From assembly GCF_003254565.1 (NCBI RefSeq), contig NZ_QJRI01000174.1, positions 150,901 through 214,900 on the forward strand: a DNA stretch of 64,000 nt, read 5' to 3'. Numbering within the stretch: the first letter of the stretch is position 1; each line of letters starts with the position of its first letter. The translations under genes and the position numbers were made by a program. Shown piece after piece: positions 63,818 through 64,000 of the stretch. Source of the DNA: Flavobacterium nitrogenifigens (lineage in GTDB: Bacteria; Bacteroidota; Bacteroidia; Flavobacteriales; Flavobacteriaceae). The notes beneath the pieces were generated by a model that saw only the letters and a program-made list of their open reading frames with translations, did not search any database and was not told the DNA's origin.

Positions 63818-64000
63818 AACTTCCAAATAGAACTTCCAAATTAGAACTTTCAAATTAAAACTTTCAAATTAAAACTTTCAAATTAAAACTTTCAAATTAA
63901 AACTTTCAAACTAGAACTTTCAAACTAGAACTTTCAAACTAGAACTTCCAAACTAGAACTTCCAAACTAGAACTTCCAAACTAGAACTTCCAAACTAGAA
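63818..64000. repeat. 14-bp tandem repeat (minisatellite), continuing past the window
   Basis: Thirteen units are visible, the first one base short. Variants occur in blocks: four of AACTTTCAAATTAA (63845-63900), three of AACTTTCAAACTAG (63901-63942), then four of AACTTCCAAACTAG (63943-63998). The 14-base period is not a multiple of three and no frame runs through it, so it is non-coding. Confidence 0.85.

Larger units (their letters stand above)
63640..64000. other. Origin-proximal spacer with hairpin, two parS sites and a minisatellite
   Basis: No gene was found in these 361 bases. In order they hold a hairpin (63660-63677), two parS sites, AT-rich sequence with TTCCAAA words, and a 14-bp tandem repeat running off the edge. 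Confidence 0.75.

Noticed and set aside
63818..64000. Possible CRISPR array
   Set aside because: The 14-bp units are directly contiguous with no unique spacers and no cas gene is nearby.

Overview
The window is a low-GC, densely coded Bacteroidota chromosome segment, almost certainly from a Flavobacterium close to F. johnsoniae. The evidence is threefold. Promoters have the Bacteroidota form TTG-N16-23-TAnnTTTG and Shine-Dalgarno sequences are absent. Several genes encode lipoproteins of Flavobacteriia-restricted families (DUF4837, DUF4349). The gliding-motility spr operon is complete, with the giant adhesin gene sprB. No IS element, prophage, CRISPR array, tRNA or rRNA was seen.

Layout. 1-1384: 5' part of an M13 metallopeptidase gene. 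1.6-4.9 kb: a SCO-family copper protein, then feoA-feoB and a 41-residue Cys-rich FeoB-associated peptide. 5-8.6 kb: alpha/beta hydrolase, HD phosphohydrolase, acyl-ACP desaturase and a PlsC-type acyltransferase. 8.7-12.5 kb: rnpA, a DUF4349 lipoprotein, an S41 protease and a tandem OmpA-domain protein. 12.5-18.8 kb (minus): TlpA-like thioredoxin, ElaA-like acetyltransferase, DUF1579 and DUF4837 lipoproteins, LysM lytic transglycosylase and pgk. 18.9-47.0 kb (minus): a seven-gene, 28-kb operon read from one consensus promoter at 46998-47027. Its genes are a small secreted protein, a beta-helix-like protein, another small secreted protein, sprC, sprD, sprB (6101 residues) and sprF. 47.4-50.6 kb: holB, a DoxX-like gene, an acyl-CoA thioesterase gene and recA. 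50.7-51.2 kb: two short transcription-unit-like segments with matching ECF-type promoter elements. 51.2-60.2 kb: second acyltransferase, trpS, dprA, HU/SPOR protein, two small secreted proteins, PIF1-type helicase and an OmpH-like lipoprotein. 60.5-63.6 kb: methyltransferase and mnmG. parS sites lie on both sides of mnmG, and a 14-bp minisatellite runs off the right edge.

How the genes work together. The spr operon encodes the cell-surface adhesin of gliding motility and its type IX secretion partners. SprB is the adhesin moved along the cell, SprF is its dedicated outer-membrane partner, and SprC and SprD support its function. The most interesting internal structure is in SprB. Its roughly 50 SprB-type repeats fall into about seven higher-order cassettes of seven repeats each (about 1.85-2.0 kb per cassette), and one jelly-roll-like domain interrupts the array near its N-terminal end. 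The parS cluster around mnmG suggests that the right end of the window is close to the replication origin.
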